From Azospirillum ramasamyi (GTDB lineage: Bacteria; Pseudomonadota; Alphaproteobacteria; Azospirillales; Azospirillaceae): a stretch of DNA of 64,000 nucleotides. The position numbers and the translations under genes are program-made. The stretch covers positions 206,001-270,000 of the forward strand of contig NZ_CP029830.1 of NCBI RefSeq assembly GCF_003233655.1, written 5' to 3'. Numbering within the stretch: the first letter of the stretch is position 1; every line of letters begins with the position of its first letter. The notes below the pieces were generated by a model. The model was not told the origin of the DNA. It ran no database searches and saw only the letters and a program-made list of their open reading frames with translations. Shown here in pieces: positions 8,724-18,020 of this stretch.

Positions 8724-11700
8724 GTGGCGAAGGACAGCAGCAGGCTTGCGCAGGCAGTCGCACACCATCAGGCCGGGCGCCTTGCCGAGGCGGAGCAGGG
8801 CTACCGCGCGGCGCTGTCGGCCGACCCGCAACATCCCGACGCGCTGCACCTGCTGGGCGTGCTGTCGCTGCAATCCGGCCGGGCGGATGAGGCGGTCGCT
8901 TTGATCGGCAAGGCGCTGGAGCGCTCGAAGGGCGTCGCCGATTATTGGGACAATCTGGGCAGCGCGCTGCGCGCAGCGGGGCGTGCCGCCGACGCCATCC
9001 AGGCCCACCGCAGCGCGGCGACGCTCGATCCCGGCGGAGCGCAGCGGCGGCACAATCTGGGCAACGCCTTGGCCGCTTCGGGGCGCCACGACGAGGCGGA
9101 GAGGGCCTACAGCCTCGCGCTGGCGCTGAAGCCGGACTATGCCAAGGCCTGGTACAATCTCGGCAACGGCCGCGCGGCCGTCCGCCGCCATGCCGACGCC
9201 GCCGTCGCGCTGGATCGCGCGGTCCGGCTTTCGCCCGGCATGGCGGAGGCGCACAACAATCTCGGCAACACCCTACAGGCGCTGGGGCGCTTCGATGAAG
9301 CTGCTGCCTGTTTCGAGGACGCGCTGGCGCGGCAACCCGACCTTGCCTCCGCCACCTACGGCCTGTCCCTGCTGGCTCTGCGGCATGGCGATCTGCCACG
9401 CGGCTGGACGGGCTACGAGCGGCGTTTCGCCGCCGGGGAGGCGACGCCGGACCGCCGGATCGCGGCGCCCCGCTGGAAGGGCGAGGTGTTGCGCGGCAAG
9501 CGCCTGATGATCTGGCGGGAACAGGGGGTGGGACACGAGATCCTGTTCGCGTCCTGCTATCCCGACGTCATCGCCTGGGCGGGCGGGCCGGTCGTCATCG
9601 AATGCGATCCGCGTCTGGTGCCGCTGTTCAGCCGCTCCTTTCCCAAGGCCACCGTCCGGGCCGAAAGCTGCACCGGTGACGCTTTCGGCGGCGGTCCGCG
9701 CGAGACCATCGATCCGCCGGATTACGACCTCCAGGCCCCGGCCGGCGACCTGCCGCACCGGCTGCGCGAGAGCCTGTCCGCCTTCGAGCCGCAAGGCGCC
9801 TGGCTGGTTCCCGACCCGGCGCTGGTGGAGCATTGGCGCGCGCGGCTGGCGGCGCTGGGACCGGGGCTGCGGGTCGGCATCGGCTGGCGCGGCCAGGAGA
9901 TGACCGCCGACCGCAAGGCCTCCTACGTGATGCTGGAGCATTGGGGGCCGCTGTTCGCCCTGCCCGGCGTGGTGTTCGTCAACCTGCAGCATGGCGACTG
10001 CGACGCCGAGCTTGCGGCGGCCGAAGCGCGCTTCGGGGTGCGCATCCACCGTTGGGGCGATCTGGACCTGAAGGACGACTTCGACGGGGCGGCGGCGCTG
10101 ACGGCGAACCTGGATCTGGTGATCTCGCCGGCCATGTCGGCGGGGGAATTGGCCGGGGCGCTGGGGGTGCCGGTCTGGCGCTTCGGCCACCGCGACTGGA
10201 CGCAGCTCGGCACCGGGGTCCGTCCCTGGTTCCCGTCCATGCGCCTGTTCCAGCCCAACCCCGGCGAAGGGTTGGAGACGACGATGCAGGCCATCGCCGG
10301 GGCCCTTCGCGCCGCTTTGCCGGAAGGCGCCTTGCCGCAGCCCGCCGAGCCGCCGGCCCAGTCCCCCACCCCGCCGGCCGATTTCGACGCCTTGCTGAAC
10401 CATGCCGTCGCCCTGCACCGCGCCGGCCATGCGGCGGAGGCGGAGGCCGGCTATCGCGCCGCCCTTGCCGCCGATCCCGCGCGGGCCAACTCCGGACATG
10501 CCGATGCGCTCCATCTTCTGGGGCTTCTTCTGCACCAATCGGGGAACAGCACCGACGCCCTGGATTTCATCGCCGAGGCATTGCGCCTCGATCCCGTCTT
10601 TCCCCATGCCTGGAACCATCTGGGCCTGATCCACGAGGCCGAAAAGCGGCATGCCGAAGCCTCCCGCGCCTTCGCCCGCGCGCTGGCGCTGCACCCCGCC
10701 TTCCCCGAAGCGCTGACCCATCTGGGGCTTGCCCATCAGACCGGCGGCCATCAGACCGGCGGGCAGGTGGCGGAGGCCATGCGGCTGCACCGCCGCTCCA
10801 TCGCGGTTCAGCCCGAGAATCCGCCCGCCTTCGCCAATCTCGGCCATGCCTGCGAACTGGCGGGACGGAGCGGCGAGGCGACCGCCCATTACCGGCGCGC
10901 CCTGGCCCTCCAGCCGGACTCCGCCGACGCCCACAACAACCTTGCCACCATGGCGATGTACGCCGGCCGACAGGGGGAGACGAGGCGCCATCTGCAATAC
11001 GCCTTGCGGATCGCCCCGAACTTCGCGCTCGCCGCCTGGAATCTCGGACTGATCGACCTGACCGACGGCAAGCTCGACCGCGGTTGGGAGGGCTATGCCC
11101 GCCGCTTCTCCGCCCGGCAATTGCAGCGCGCCCGCAGGATCGACCGTCCGCAGTGGAATGGGGAGAGCTTGCGCGGACGCCGGCTGCTGGTCTGGTCGGA
11201 ACAGGGGGTGGGCGACGAAATCCTGTTCGCCTCCTGCTTCGACGCGCTGCGGGAACTTGACGGGCCGGTGACGGTCGAATGCGACCGGCGGCTGGTCAGC
11301 CTGTTCGCCCGCTCTTTCCCCGGCGTCTCGGTGCGGGCCGAAACCACCGACGCCGCCGGACGGGAGACGGTAAACCCGCCCGATTGCGACCTGCAGATGC
11401 CAGCCGGTAGCCTGCCCGCCCTGATCCGCGACCGGCTGGACCGCTTCCCGTCCCGCCCCGCATTTCTGCGCCCCGATCCGGAACTCCTCGCCCTGTGGCG
11501 AAACCGGGTCGCCGCCCTGCCCGGCCTGAGAGTCGGGCTGGCCTGGCGCAGCCAGATCGTCACCGCACAGCGCGCCGCCTCCTACACCGGACTTGCCGAC
11601 TGGCTGCCTCTGCTCGACCTGCCCGGTGTCAGCGTCGTCACGCTGCAATATGGCGACTGCGCCGCCGAACTGGCGCGGGTGGAAACGGCGTCGCGCCGGC

Positions 11701-11984
11701 TGCATCGGTGGGACGACCTGAACCTGAAGGACGATTTCGAAGGGGTGTCCGCCCTCATCGCCAATCTGGATCTGGTGATCTCGCCGGCGACCGCGGTTGG
11801 CGAACTGGCCGGCGCGCTGGGCGTTCCCATTTGGCGGCTGGGCTCCCGCGACTGGACTCAACTGGGCGCCGGCGTACGGCCCTGGTACCCGTCGATGCGG
11901 CTGATCCAGCCCGGTCCGGGCGAAGGGATGGCCGACGCCACCGTGAAGGCGGTGCGCGCGCTGACCGCACTGGCGCCGGCCTGA
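8724..11984 (+). CDS. FlmG-like double-module protein (TPR-GT-TPR-GT), probable flagellin glycosyltransferase
   Basis: A 1086-residue protein with two consecutive copies of a TPR array followed by a GT-B-like glycosyltransferase domain (GT9-like C-half). TPR1 spans about 1-220, GT1 232-535, TPR2 556-776 and GT2 783-1086. Both GT copies share RLMIWREQGVGHEILFASC / RLLVWSEQGVGDEILFASC, an ECD-R-LVPLF element, GDCDAELA and LDLVISPA-S-GELAGALG. Caulobacter FlmG has one TPR and one GT part; it binds flagellin through the TPR and transfers pseudaminic acid. By analogy this protein should glycosylate flagellin. The start is GTG. The next TPR gene overlaps its stop by one base. GT1 carries a 0.5-kb tract nearly identical to one in the gene at 13205-17434. 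Confidence 0.8.
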   Translation: MAKDSSRLAQAVAHHQAGRLAEAEQGYRAALSADPQHPDALHLLGVLSLQSGRADEAVALIGKALERSKGVADYWDNLGSALRAAGRAADAIQAHRSAATLDPGGAQRRHNLGNALAASGRHDEAERAYSLALALKPDYAKAWYNLGNGRAAVRRHADAAVALDRAVRLSPGMAEAHNNLGNTLQALGRFDEAAACFEDALARQPDLASATYGLSLLALRHGDLPRGWTGYERRFAAGEATPDRRIAAPRWKGEVLRGKRLMIWREQGVGHEILFASCYPDVIAWAGGPVVIECDPRLVPLFSRSFPKATVRAESCTGDAFGGGPRETIDPPDYDLQAPAGDLPHRLRESLSAFEPQGAWLVPDPALVEHWRARLAALGPGLRVGIGWRGQEMTADRKASYVMLEHWGPLFALPGVVFVNLQHGDCDAELAAAEARFGVRIHRWGDLDLKDDFDGAAALTANLDLVISPAMSAGELAGALGVPVWRFGHRDWTQLGTGVRPWFPSMRLFQPNPGEGLETTMQAIAGALRAALPEGALPQPAEPPAQSPTPPADFDALLNHAVALHRAGHAAEAEAGYRAALAADPARANSGHADALHLLGLLLHQSGNSTDALDFIAEALRLDPVFPHAWNHLGLIHEAEKRHAEASRAFARALALHPAFPEALTHLGLAHQTGGHQTGGQVAEAMRLHRRSIAVQPENPPAFANLGHACELAGRSGEATAHYRRALALQPDSADAHNNLATMAMYAGRQGETRRHLQYALRIAPNFALAAWNLGLIDLTDGKLDRGWEGYARRFSARQLQRARRIDRPQWNGESLRGRRLLVWSEQGVGDEILFASCFDALRELDGPVTVECDRRLVSLFARSFPGVSVRAETTDAAGRETVNPPDCDLQMPAGSLPALIRDRLDRFPSRPAFLRPDPELLALWRNRVAALPGLRVGLAWRSQIVTAQRAASYTGLADWLPLLDLPGVSVVTLQYGDCAAELARVETASRRLHRWDDLNLKDDFEGVSALIANLDLVISPATAVGELAGALGVPIWRLGSRDWTQLGAGVRPWYPSMRLIQPGPGEGMADATVKAVRALTALAPA
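9771..10283 (+). repeat. Near-identical inverted repeat, copy A (in GT1 of the 1086-residue protein)
   Basis: About 0.5 kb of this coding stretch matches the reverse complement of 15078-15593 with roughly 95% identity by eye, including synonymous positions. Outside the tract the two genes are clearly more divergent. This pattern fits gene conversion between inverted paralogues. Confidence 0.85.
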
Positions 11985-12676
11985 TGGGCGCCGTCGGCAC
12001 GCTGCTGGCGCGGGCCTTCGACCACCACCAGACCGGCGGCTTCGATGAAGCCGAAGCGCTTTACCGCCATGTTCTGGAGAGCGATCCGGCCAGCTGGAAA
12101 GCCCTTCACCGCTACGGACTTCTGATTGCCCAGCTCGGCCGGCTGGAGGAAGCCGATGTGCTGCTCGCCCGCAGCGTGGTGCTGGAGCCTGCCGATGCGG
12201 AGGCCGCGGTCAACCATGCCAAGATCCTGCGTGCGCTGCGGCGGCCCGACAGGGCGGCTGGCCGTTTCCGCCAGGCCCTGCTCCTGTCCCCCGCCCTGCT
12301 TGCCGCGCAGGAGGGACTAGGCCATGCGGAGCGGGAGCGCGGGGACATCCCGGCGGCGGCAGGCGCCTATGGCCGGGCAGCCCTACTCGGTGCCGGGGCG
12401 GCCCTGCTGCATCAATGGGGGATCGCTCTCGACGGTTTGGGCCGCAGCGGAGACGCGGTGGCGGCGCTGCGCCGGTCGGCCCGCCTCGACCCGACCGTTC
12501 CATCGGTCGCCGCGCGACTGGCCGCGATCCTGTGCCGGCTGGGCCGCCAAGGCGAGGCCGCATGGTGGTATCGCCGCATGCTGATCCTCCAGCCCGATCA
12601 TGCCGATGCCTGCGTCGCAATGAAAGTCATCGCCGGACGGGCCCTCAACCACGGCGATGGACCGACGCCGGCATAA
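11984..12676 (+). CDS. Tetratricopeptide-repeat protein
   Basis: A protein of 230 residues with about five TPR-like units (FDEAEALYRHVLESDPASWKALHRYG, LEEADVLLARSVVLEPADAEAAV and so on) and no added domain. Its ATG shares one base with the TGA of the upstream FlmG-like gene, so the two are translationally coupled and presumably act together. It may be a flagellin-binding or adaptor subunit of the glycosylation machinery; this is inferred from context only. Confidence 0.75.
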   Translation: MGAVGTLLARAFDHHQTGGFDEAEALYRHVLESDPASWKALHRYGLLIAQLGRLEEADVLLARSVVLEPADAEAAVNHAKILRALRRPDRAAGRFRQALLLSPALLAAQEGLGHAERERGDIPAAAGAYGRAALLGAGAALLHQWGIALDGLGRSGDAVAALRRSARLDPTVPSVAARLAAILCRLGRQGEAAWWYRRMLILQPDHADACVAMKVIAGRALNHGDGPTPA

Positions 12677-12909
12677 CCCTTCACGGCAAAGGGTGGGTTG
12701 GTCTCCGGTTGGTGTTGCCCAGAGTGATATCAAGATCCCACGACAGTGACATACCGTTATACAACCGGGCGGATGCGACACTTTTTTGCATGGTTTGAGC
12801 GCATAAAACGCAAGAATAGGGTTGTTCTGCGGTTCAGATGGGTGAACACTCTTGTTACCGGCCCGTCACATTGCGGCGGGACGCGGACTGATCCTATGGA
12901 GAGCGACTC

Positions 12910-13089
12910 ATGCACACTGAAGCTCGCCTTTCGTCTCTGCAAGAAAAGCACATGCGCCTCGATCGCGCGATCCTCGACGAGGAAAAGCGGTCCTGGCCGG
13001 ATGACAGCGCGGTGAAGCGCCTCAAGCTTGAAAAGCTGCACGTCAAGGAAGAGATCGATCGCCTGACGCGCTCCGGCACTATGAATTAA
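12910..13089 (+). CDS. DUF465 (YdcH-like) small protein
   Basis: A 59-residue, highly charged helical protein. The motif LSSLQEKHMRLDRAILDEEKR followed by VKRLKLEKLHVKEEIDRL is typical of DUF465/YdcH proteins, which are common and often multi-copy in alphaproteobacteria and have no settled function. ATG at 12910 follows a GGAGAG site, and a strong hairpin terminator follows the TAA at 13087-13089. It probably forms a single-gene unit, with the 233 bp upstream serving as its promoter region. Confidence 0.85.
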   Translation: MHTEARLSSLQEKHMRLDRAILDEEKRSWPDDSAVKRLKLEKLHVKEEIDRLTRSGTMN

Positions 13090-13125
13090 TCCCCCAATCA
13101 CAGCATCGCCCCCGAACGGGGTTTG

Positions 13126-13166
13126 AAAAGCCGGGTTGAGGTTATTGACCTCTCCCGGCTTTTTTA
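13126..13166. terminator. Bidirectional intrinsic terminator
   Basis: The stem AAAAGCCGGG-TTGAGGT pairs with ACCTC-TCCCGGCTTTT and is flanked by an A-run on one side and a T-run on the other. It can stop the DUF465 transcript on the plus strand and the giant TPR-GT gene, which ends at 13205, on the minus strand. Confidence 0.85.
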
Positions 13167-13204
13167 ATGACCGCTTTTTTACGGCGGCCTTCAAGGGGCG
13201 CCGC

Positions 13205-16200
13205 TCAGCCCGTCGGCTCCTTGAGGCGCGACAGCGCCGACGCCACTGCCGGCAACAGATCGCTAACCTGCTGCCCTGGGCGGGCCCGGAAAAGCCGCAT
13301 CGACGGGAACCAGGGCCGCACCGCCGTTCCCAATGCCGTCCAGTCCCCCGGCAGCGCCAGCCGCCAGACCGGGACACCCAGCGCCGCCGCCAGTTCGCCG
13401 GTCGATGTGGCAGGCGCGATCACCAGATCCAGCGCCGACATCAGCGCCGCGGTGCCGTCGAGGTCGTTGCGCAGGTCGAGGTCGGAGAACAGATGCGGCG
13501 CCCGGCCGAAGGCTTTTGACGCTGCCGCCAGTTCAGCCCCGCAGTCGCCATATTGCAGCGTGACCGGAACGAGTCCGGGCAGGGTCAGCACCGGCCTCCA
13601 ATCCTCGATCCGCGTATAGCTGGGCATGCGGTCCGGATCCAGCTGGCCACTGCGCCAAGCGATGCCGACCCGCAAGCCGTCACCCAGCGCGGCGAGCCGC
13701 CGACCCCATTCCTTCACCGCCGCCGGGTCGGCCCGCAGGGCCGGTCCGACGTCGGCGAAATCGGCAAGAGTGCCCCCGAGGTGGCGCGGCAGCGAGCCGA
13801 TCGCGACATGGCAATCGACATCCGCAGCGGGGGCGTCCGGTGACGCCGGAATGGACCGGACGGTCGCCTGCGGGAAGGACCGGGTGAACAGCGGGACGAA
13901 GCGCGGATCGCATTCCACCACCACATGCCCGGCACGGGCGATCAATTCCGGCAGACGCTGCGCGAACATCAACTCGTCGCCGATGCCCTGTTCGCGCCAG
14001 ACAAGGATCCGCTTGCCCGCCGGATCCTCTCCGCCCCAGGCCGGCACGCCGGGGCGGCGGGCCGCCGTGACGAGATCGCGCGTGTCGAAGCGTCGATCGT
14101 AGCCGCCCCATCCCTGCGCCAGCCGACCGGCGGCCAGATGCAGCACCCCGCCGTTGAAGGCGGCGGATGCGTGGCCGGGCTCCACCGCCAGGGCGCGGGC
14201 GCAGGAGAGTCCGGCCGCCGCATCCTGCCCCAGTTCTCGCAGAAGCCTGCCGCGGTTCGCCAGTCCGTCGGCCAATGCCGGCTGCAGCGTCAGCGCCAGA
14301 CACCCGGCGCGTTCCGCCGCCCCCGGACGCCCGAGGCGCCGCAGAGCCACCGACAGGTTGATCCAGCCGGCCACCAGTTGCGGCGCCCGGCGCAGCGCCT
14401 GGACATGCGCCTGCTCGGCTTCGCTCCACCGGCCGTGCCGGGCCAGCATCGCGCCAAGATTGTCATGCGCCTCGGCCAGTTCAGGATCGGCGGCGACCGC
14501 CCATCCCTGAACCCGCAGAGCGGCCCCGCTCCACCCCTGCCCGTCCAGGGCATTGCCGAGATTGGTCAACGCCACAGCGTCAGCCGGCTGGAGGGCGAGC
14601 GCCGCCCGGAAGCTCGACGACGCCTCCGCGGCCCGGCCGAGTGCGAGACGGACATTGCCGAGGCTGATATGCGCCGTCGCATATGCGGGAGCGGCGGCGA
14701 CCGCGGCGGCGATGCGCGGCTCGCCCCGTTCCGATGCGCCCGACTGATGATCGAGCAGGCCGGACAGGTGCAAGGCCACCGGATCCCGTGGACGGCAGGC
14801 GAGCACACGCCCATAGAGCGCGGCGGCCCCGGCTGCGTCACCGCCGCGGTGGGCGGCGACCGCCAATTCCAACAGTTGATCCGGGTCGCTATGAGATGAC
14901 GGGCCGGATTCTGGACCGGATTTTGGGCCGGACCCCGCGTTGGGAACCGGAGCCCGATCGGCGGGTTCGTCGTCCCCTGCCCCCGCGCCGGCCGACGGAC
15001 CGCCCTCGCCCGGACCTGCATTGTCCTGTGGCGAAGCGCCGGCGCGCAGAGCCTTGGCGATCCGACCCATCACCGCCTCCAACCCTTCGCCGGGGTTGGG
15101 TTGGAACAGGCGCATGGACGGGAACCAGGGACGGACCCCGGTGCCGAGCTGCGTCCAGTCGCGATGGCCGAAGCGCCAGACCGGCACCCCCAGCGCCCCG
15201 GCCAATTCCCCCGCCGACATGGCCGGCGAGATCACCAGATCCAGGTTCGCCGTCAGCGCCGCCGCCCCGTCGAAGTCGTCCTTCAGGTCCAGATCGTCCC
15301 AGCGGTGGATGCACACCCCGAAGCGCGCTTCGGCCGCCGCAAGCTCGGCGTCGCAGTCGCCGTATTGCAGGTTGACGAACACCACACCCGGAATGGCGAA
15401 CAGCGGCCCCCAATGCTCCAGCATCACGTAGGAGGCCTTGCGGTCTGTCGTCATCAGTTGACTGCGCCAGCCGATGCCGACCCGCAGCCCCGGTCCCAGC
15501 GCCGCCAGCCGCGCGCGCCAATGCTCCACCAGCGCCGGGTCGGGGACCAGCCAGGCGCCTTGCGGCTCGAAGGCGGACAGGCTGCCACGCAGCAGTCCCG
15601 GCAGGTCGCCGGCCGCCACATGGGCGTCGACATCCGGCGGTTCGATCAATTCCTGGCCGGACGCGCCGACCGACTGCTCCCGCACCGTCGCCGTTGGGAA
15701 GGAACGCGCGAACAGCGGCACCAGACGGCGGTCGCACTCGATCACCACATGGCCGGCGCGCGCTATGAGCGACGGAAAGCACGAGGCGAACAGGATTTCG
15801 TCGCCCACCCCCTGCTCCCGCCAGACCAGCAGGCGCCTGCCGGTCGGCGCCTCGCCGCGCCAGGGCGGAACGGCGATCCGCCGGCTCACATACCCCTTCG
15901 CCCGGAAGCGCCAACGGTAATCGTCCCAGCCGCCGGCAAGATCCCCCCCGGCTAGCCGCAGCAGGCCGCGATTCAGATGCGCGCTGCCCAGCGCCGGATT
16001 GATCGAGAGGGCCAGCGACATCCAGGGTTCGGCGGCAGCCGCATCCTGGCGGTACTGCCAGATCAGCATCCCGAGATTGGCTGCGGCATCCGCACTGCGG
16101 GCATCGATCGCCAGCGCCTGTCGATGGGCCGCCTCCGCCTCCTCGATACGGCCGCGCATCTGCAGGGCCAGACCATAGCCGGTCAGTGTCTCCGGCCGAC

Positions 16201-17434
16201 CGGGGTTGATCGCCAGCGCCCGCCGGTACAACCGCTCCGCTCCGGCCAGATCGTCGCGGTCCAACCGAATGCTGGCCATATTGGCATAGGCTTCCGTATT
16301 CCTCGGTTCGGCCGCCACTGCGCGACGATAGAGATCCTCGGCCGCATCGGTCTGCCGAAGGGCGCCGCGGATGCCGGCAAGATTGATCAGGGCCTTCCCA
16401 TAATCGGGACGCAGCCGAAGGGCGCGGCGGTACCATCTTGCCGGGGGTCCCGGATCGGCGTCGGGGTCGTACCGGTTCTCCAGCGCGGTGCCGTGGTTGT
16501 TGACCACCATCGCGTCGTCCGGGCTGAGCACCATCGCACGGCGCAGGACCGGCAGCGCCGCGTCACCATCCCCGAGGTCGAGCAGCGCCACGCCCAGGTT
16601 GTTGCAGGCGCCCTGCAACATCGGCTCGCAGCCCAGTGCATGGCGAAGCCGGGCCACGGCCTCCGGCAGGCGGCCCATGCCCTGCAAAGCGGTGCCGAGC
16701 GTGAAATGCAGCAGCGCGTTGCCACCATGGGCCTCCGCAGCCGGAGCCAGGACGTCGCAGGCATCCCGGTAGCGCCCCTGGGCGTTCAGCATCACGCCCA
16801 GTTCGACCGACAGCTCCTCGTCCGCCGGCGCATCGACGAGCGCGCGCCGCAGGCAGTCCTCGGCGTCCGGATGGCCCAGCCCGCGCAGGCAGATCGCCAG
16901 ATGACGCCACGCATCGGGATGCGACGGGTTGGCCTGCACCACCGCGTAGAAGGCATTGGCCGCCGGCCCGATCCGGCCCAGTTCCCGTTGCAGTATGCCG
17001 TAACCGAAGCGGGCCGTGATGTTGTCCGGCCCGTATGTCAGGGCGCGGACATAGTCTTCGACCGCCTCCTCCCGCCGGCCTAGCCCCCGGAGAACCGTTC
17101 CGCGGTTGTTGTAGGCTTCGGCATAATGGTCGTCCTGTCCGATCGCCCGCGCATAGGCATCCAGCGCTTCGTCCAGCCGGCCGATGTCCGCCAGGATGTT
17201 GCCGAGACTGTTCCAGGCCACCGGGAAATGGGGCTGCGCCGCCAGCGCGGCCCGCAATCGCCTCAACGCCGCGGCGGGCAGCCCGGCGCGATGGATGATC
17301 AAAGCCGACAGGTGCAGCGCATCGGCGTTCGCCGGATCAGCGATCAGGATCCGGCGGTAGAGAGCCAGCGCCTCGGCGAACCGGCCGGCCCGATGAAGCG
17401 GCAATGCGGCGTCGAGAAGTTCGGCGAGGGTCAC
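13205..17434 (-). CDS. FlmG-like giant double-module protein (TPR-GT-TPR-GT), probable flagellin glycosyltransferase
   Basis: A 1409-residue paralogue of the protein at 8724-11984. A long TPR array of a dozen or so units (about 1-480) leads to GT1 (about 490-800), a Gly/Ser/Asp-rich linker, a second TPR array (about 853-1095) and GT2 (about 1100-1409). Both GT parts keep the R-LVWREQG-GDE motif, the ECD-R-VPLF element, GDC-AELA and LDLVI-PA. The TPR part would bind a protein acceptor, and the GT-B part would transfer a nucleotide-activated sugar. Its ATG overlaps the flbT stop by 4 bp (ATGA), so it is coupled to the flagellin regulator, which strengthens the flagellin link. Part of GT1 has been homogenised with the other giant gene. 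Confidence 0.8.
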   Translation of the reverse strand: MTLAELLDAALPLHRAGRFAEALALYRRILIADPANADALHLSALIIHRAGLPAAALRRLRAALAAQPHFPVAWNSLGNILADIGRLDEALDAYARAIGQDDHYAEAYNNRGTVLRGLGRREEAVEDYVRALTYGPDNITARFGYGILQRELGRIGPAANAFYAVVQANPSHPDAWRHLAICLRGLGHPDAEDCLRRALVDAPADEELSVELGVMLNAQGRYRDACDVLAPAAEAHGGNALLHFTLGTALQGMGRLPEAVARLRHALGCEPMLQGACNNLGVALLDLGDGDAALPVLRRAMVLSPDDAMVVNNHGTALENRYDPDADPGPPARWYRRALRLRPDYGKALINLAGIRGALRQTDAAEDLYRRAVAAEPRNTEAYANMASIRLDRDDLAGAERLYRRALAINPGRPETLTGYGLALQMRGRIEEAEAAHRQALAIDARSADAAANLGMLIWQYRQDAAAAEPWMSLALSINPALGSAHLNRGLLRLAGGDLAGGWDDYRWRFRAKGYVSRRIAVPPWRGEAPTGRRLLVWREQGVGDEILFASCFPSLIARAGHVVIECDRRLVPLFARSFPTATVREQSVGASGQELIEPPDVDAHVAAGDLPGLLRGSLSAFEPQGAWLVPDPALVEHWRARLAALGPGLRVGIGWRSQLMTTDRKASYVMLEHWGPLFAIPGVVFVNLQYGDCDAELAAAEARFGVCIHRWDDLDLKDDFDGAAALTANLDLVISPAMSAGELAGALGVPVWRFGHRDWTQLGTGVRPWFPSMRLFQPNPGEGLEAVMGRIAKALRAGASPQDNAGPGEGGPSAGAGAGDDEPADRAPVPNAGSGPKSGPESGPSSHSDPDQLLELAVAAHRGGDAAGAAALYGRVLACRPRDPVALHLSGLLDHQSGASERGEPRIAAAVAAAPAYATAHISLGNVRLALGRAAEASSSFRAALALQPADAVALTNLGNALDGQGWSGAALRVQGWAVAADPELAEAHDNLGAMLARHGRWSEAEQAHVQALRRAPQLVAGWINLSVALRRLGRPGAAERAGCLALTLQPALADGLANRGRLLRELGQDAAAGLSCARALAVEPGHASAAFNGGVLHLAAGRLAQGWGGYDRRFDTRDLVTAARRPGVPAWGGEDPAGKRILVWREQGIGDELMFAQRLPELIARAGHVVVECDPRFVPLFTRSFPQATVRSIPASPDAPAADVDCHVAIGSLPRHLGGTLADFADVGPALRADPAAVKEWGRRLAALGDGLRVGIAWRSGQLDPDRMPSYTRIEDWRPVLTLPGLVPVTLQYGDCGAELAAASKAFGRAPHLFSDLDLRNDLDGTAALMSALDLVIAPATSTGELAAALGVPVWRLALPGDWTALGTAVRPWFPSMRLFRARPGQQVSDLLPAVASALSRLKEPTG
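15078..15593 (-). repeat. Near-identical inverted repeat, copy B (in GT1 of the 1409-residue protein)
   Basis: This is the reverse-complement partner of 9771-10283 with about 95% identity by eye. The two copies lie about 4.8 kb apart in opposite orientation, so recombination between them could invert the segment that contains the 230-residue TPR gene and the DUF465 gene. Confidence 0.85.
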
Positions 17435-17877
17435 GGCATCCGATCGTTTGCCGGTGCATCGTCGTCGTCGCCCGTCCCGCCGTCAGCGCTTCCGCCATCG
17501 CCGGTCCCGCCATCGCCGGACTTGAACATCTTGCGGCAGAGCTTCAGCGCCCGGTAGTAGTTGCGGGCTTCGACGAGGCGTTCGATCTCGCCCAGCGTCT
17601 TGGCGGCGTCGGGCCGTGCCTGGCGCGTTTCGTCGAGGATCGATGCGAAGCGCTGGAGGTTCAGCGTCGCATCCTCCGGGAAGATGTAGACGAGCTGGAT
17701 GACGAAATAGAGCTTCTTCTCGATACTGTCGATCTGCTCTTCCTTCAGGACTTCGCGTCCTCTCAGGAAGTTGGCGGTGTTGTAGAGGAAGAACGAGCCG
17801 GGACGGTCACCGGCACCGATGACGGCACCGTTGATGATGACCTTCTCGTTGGGGCGAAGAACGAACTTGAGCGGCAT
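17431..17877 (-). CDS. flbT: FlbT, post-transcriptional flagellin regulator
   Basis: A protein of 148 residues. The FlbT signature is clear: MPLKFVLRPNEKVIINGAVI, then GSFFLYNTANFLRGREVLKEEQ, a YF-IQLVYIFPED segment and LVEARNYYRALKLCRKM. In Caulobacter and relatives FlbT acts on the 5' leader of flagellin mRNA and couples its translation or decay to flagellar assembly. The acidic Gly/Asp-rich tail (GDGGTGDGGSADGGTGDDDD) is longer than usual. It follows flagellin after a terminator and overlaps the giant TPR-GT gene by ATGA. The Shine-Dalgarno sequence before the ATG at 17877 is weak. Confidence 0.92.
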   Translation of the reverse strand: MPLKFVLRPNEKVIINGAVIGAGDRPGSFFLYNTANFLRGREVLKEEQIDSIEKKLYFVIQLVYIFPEDATLNLQRFASILDETRQARPDAAKTLGEIERLVEARNYYRALKLCRKMFKSGDGGTGDGGSADGGTGDDDDAPANDRMP

Positions 17878-17940
17878 GAGTGCGGAACCCGGGGCTTGCG
17901 GGCCATTGCCGTCCGGCCTTTGCCGGCCCGGCCAGGACCC

Positions 17941-17977
17941 AAAAAAGAAACGGGCGGCGGCCTGATGCCGCCGCCCG
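17941..17977 (-). terminator. Intrinsic terminator of the flagellin gene
   Basis: An 11-bp GC stem (CGGGCGGCGGC against GCCGCCGCCCG) reads on the minus strand into TTTCTTTTTT. It lies 44 bp past the flagellin stop and separates flagellin from flbT, so flbT may be expressed by read-through or from its own promoter. Confidence 0.9.
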
Positions 17978-18020
17978 CCGGGCGTGATCCTACCCGAACT
18001 CCCTACCCGAACTCCACGCC

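Noticed and set aside
9273..11861. Minus-strand open frame of 862 codons
   Set aside because: It lies wholly opposite the FlmG-like TPR-GT gene, is Gln/Gly/Arg-rich and has no family motif. Long antisense frames are expected at this G+C.
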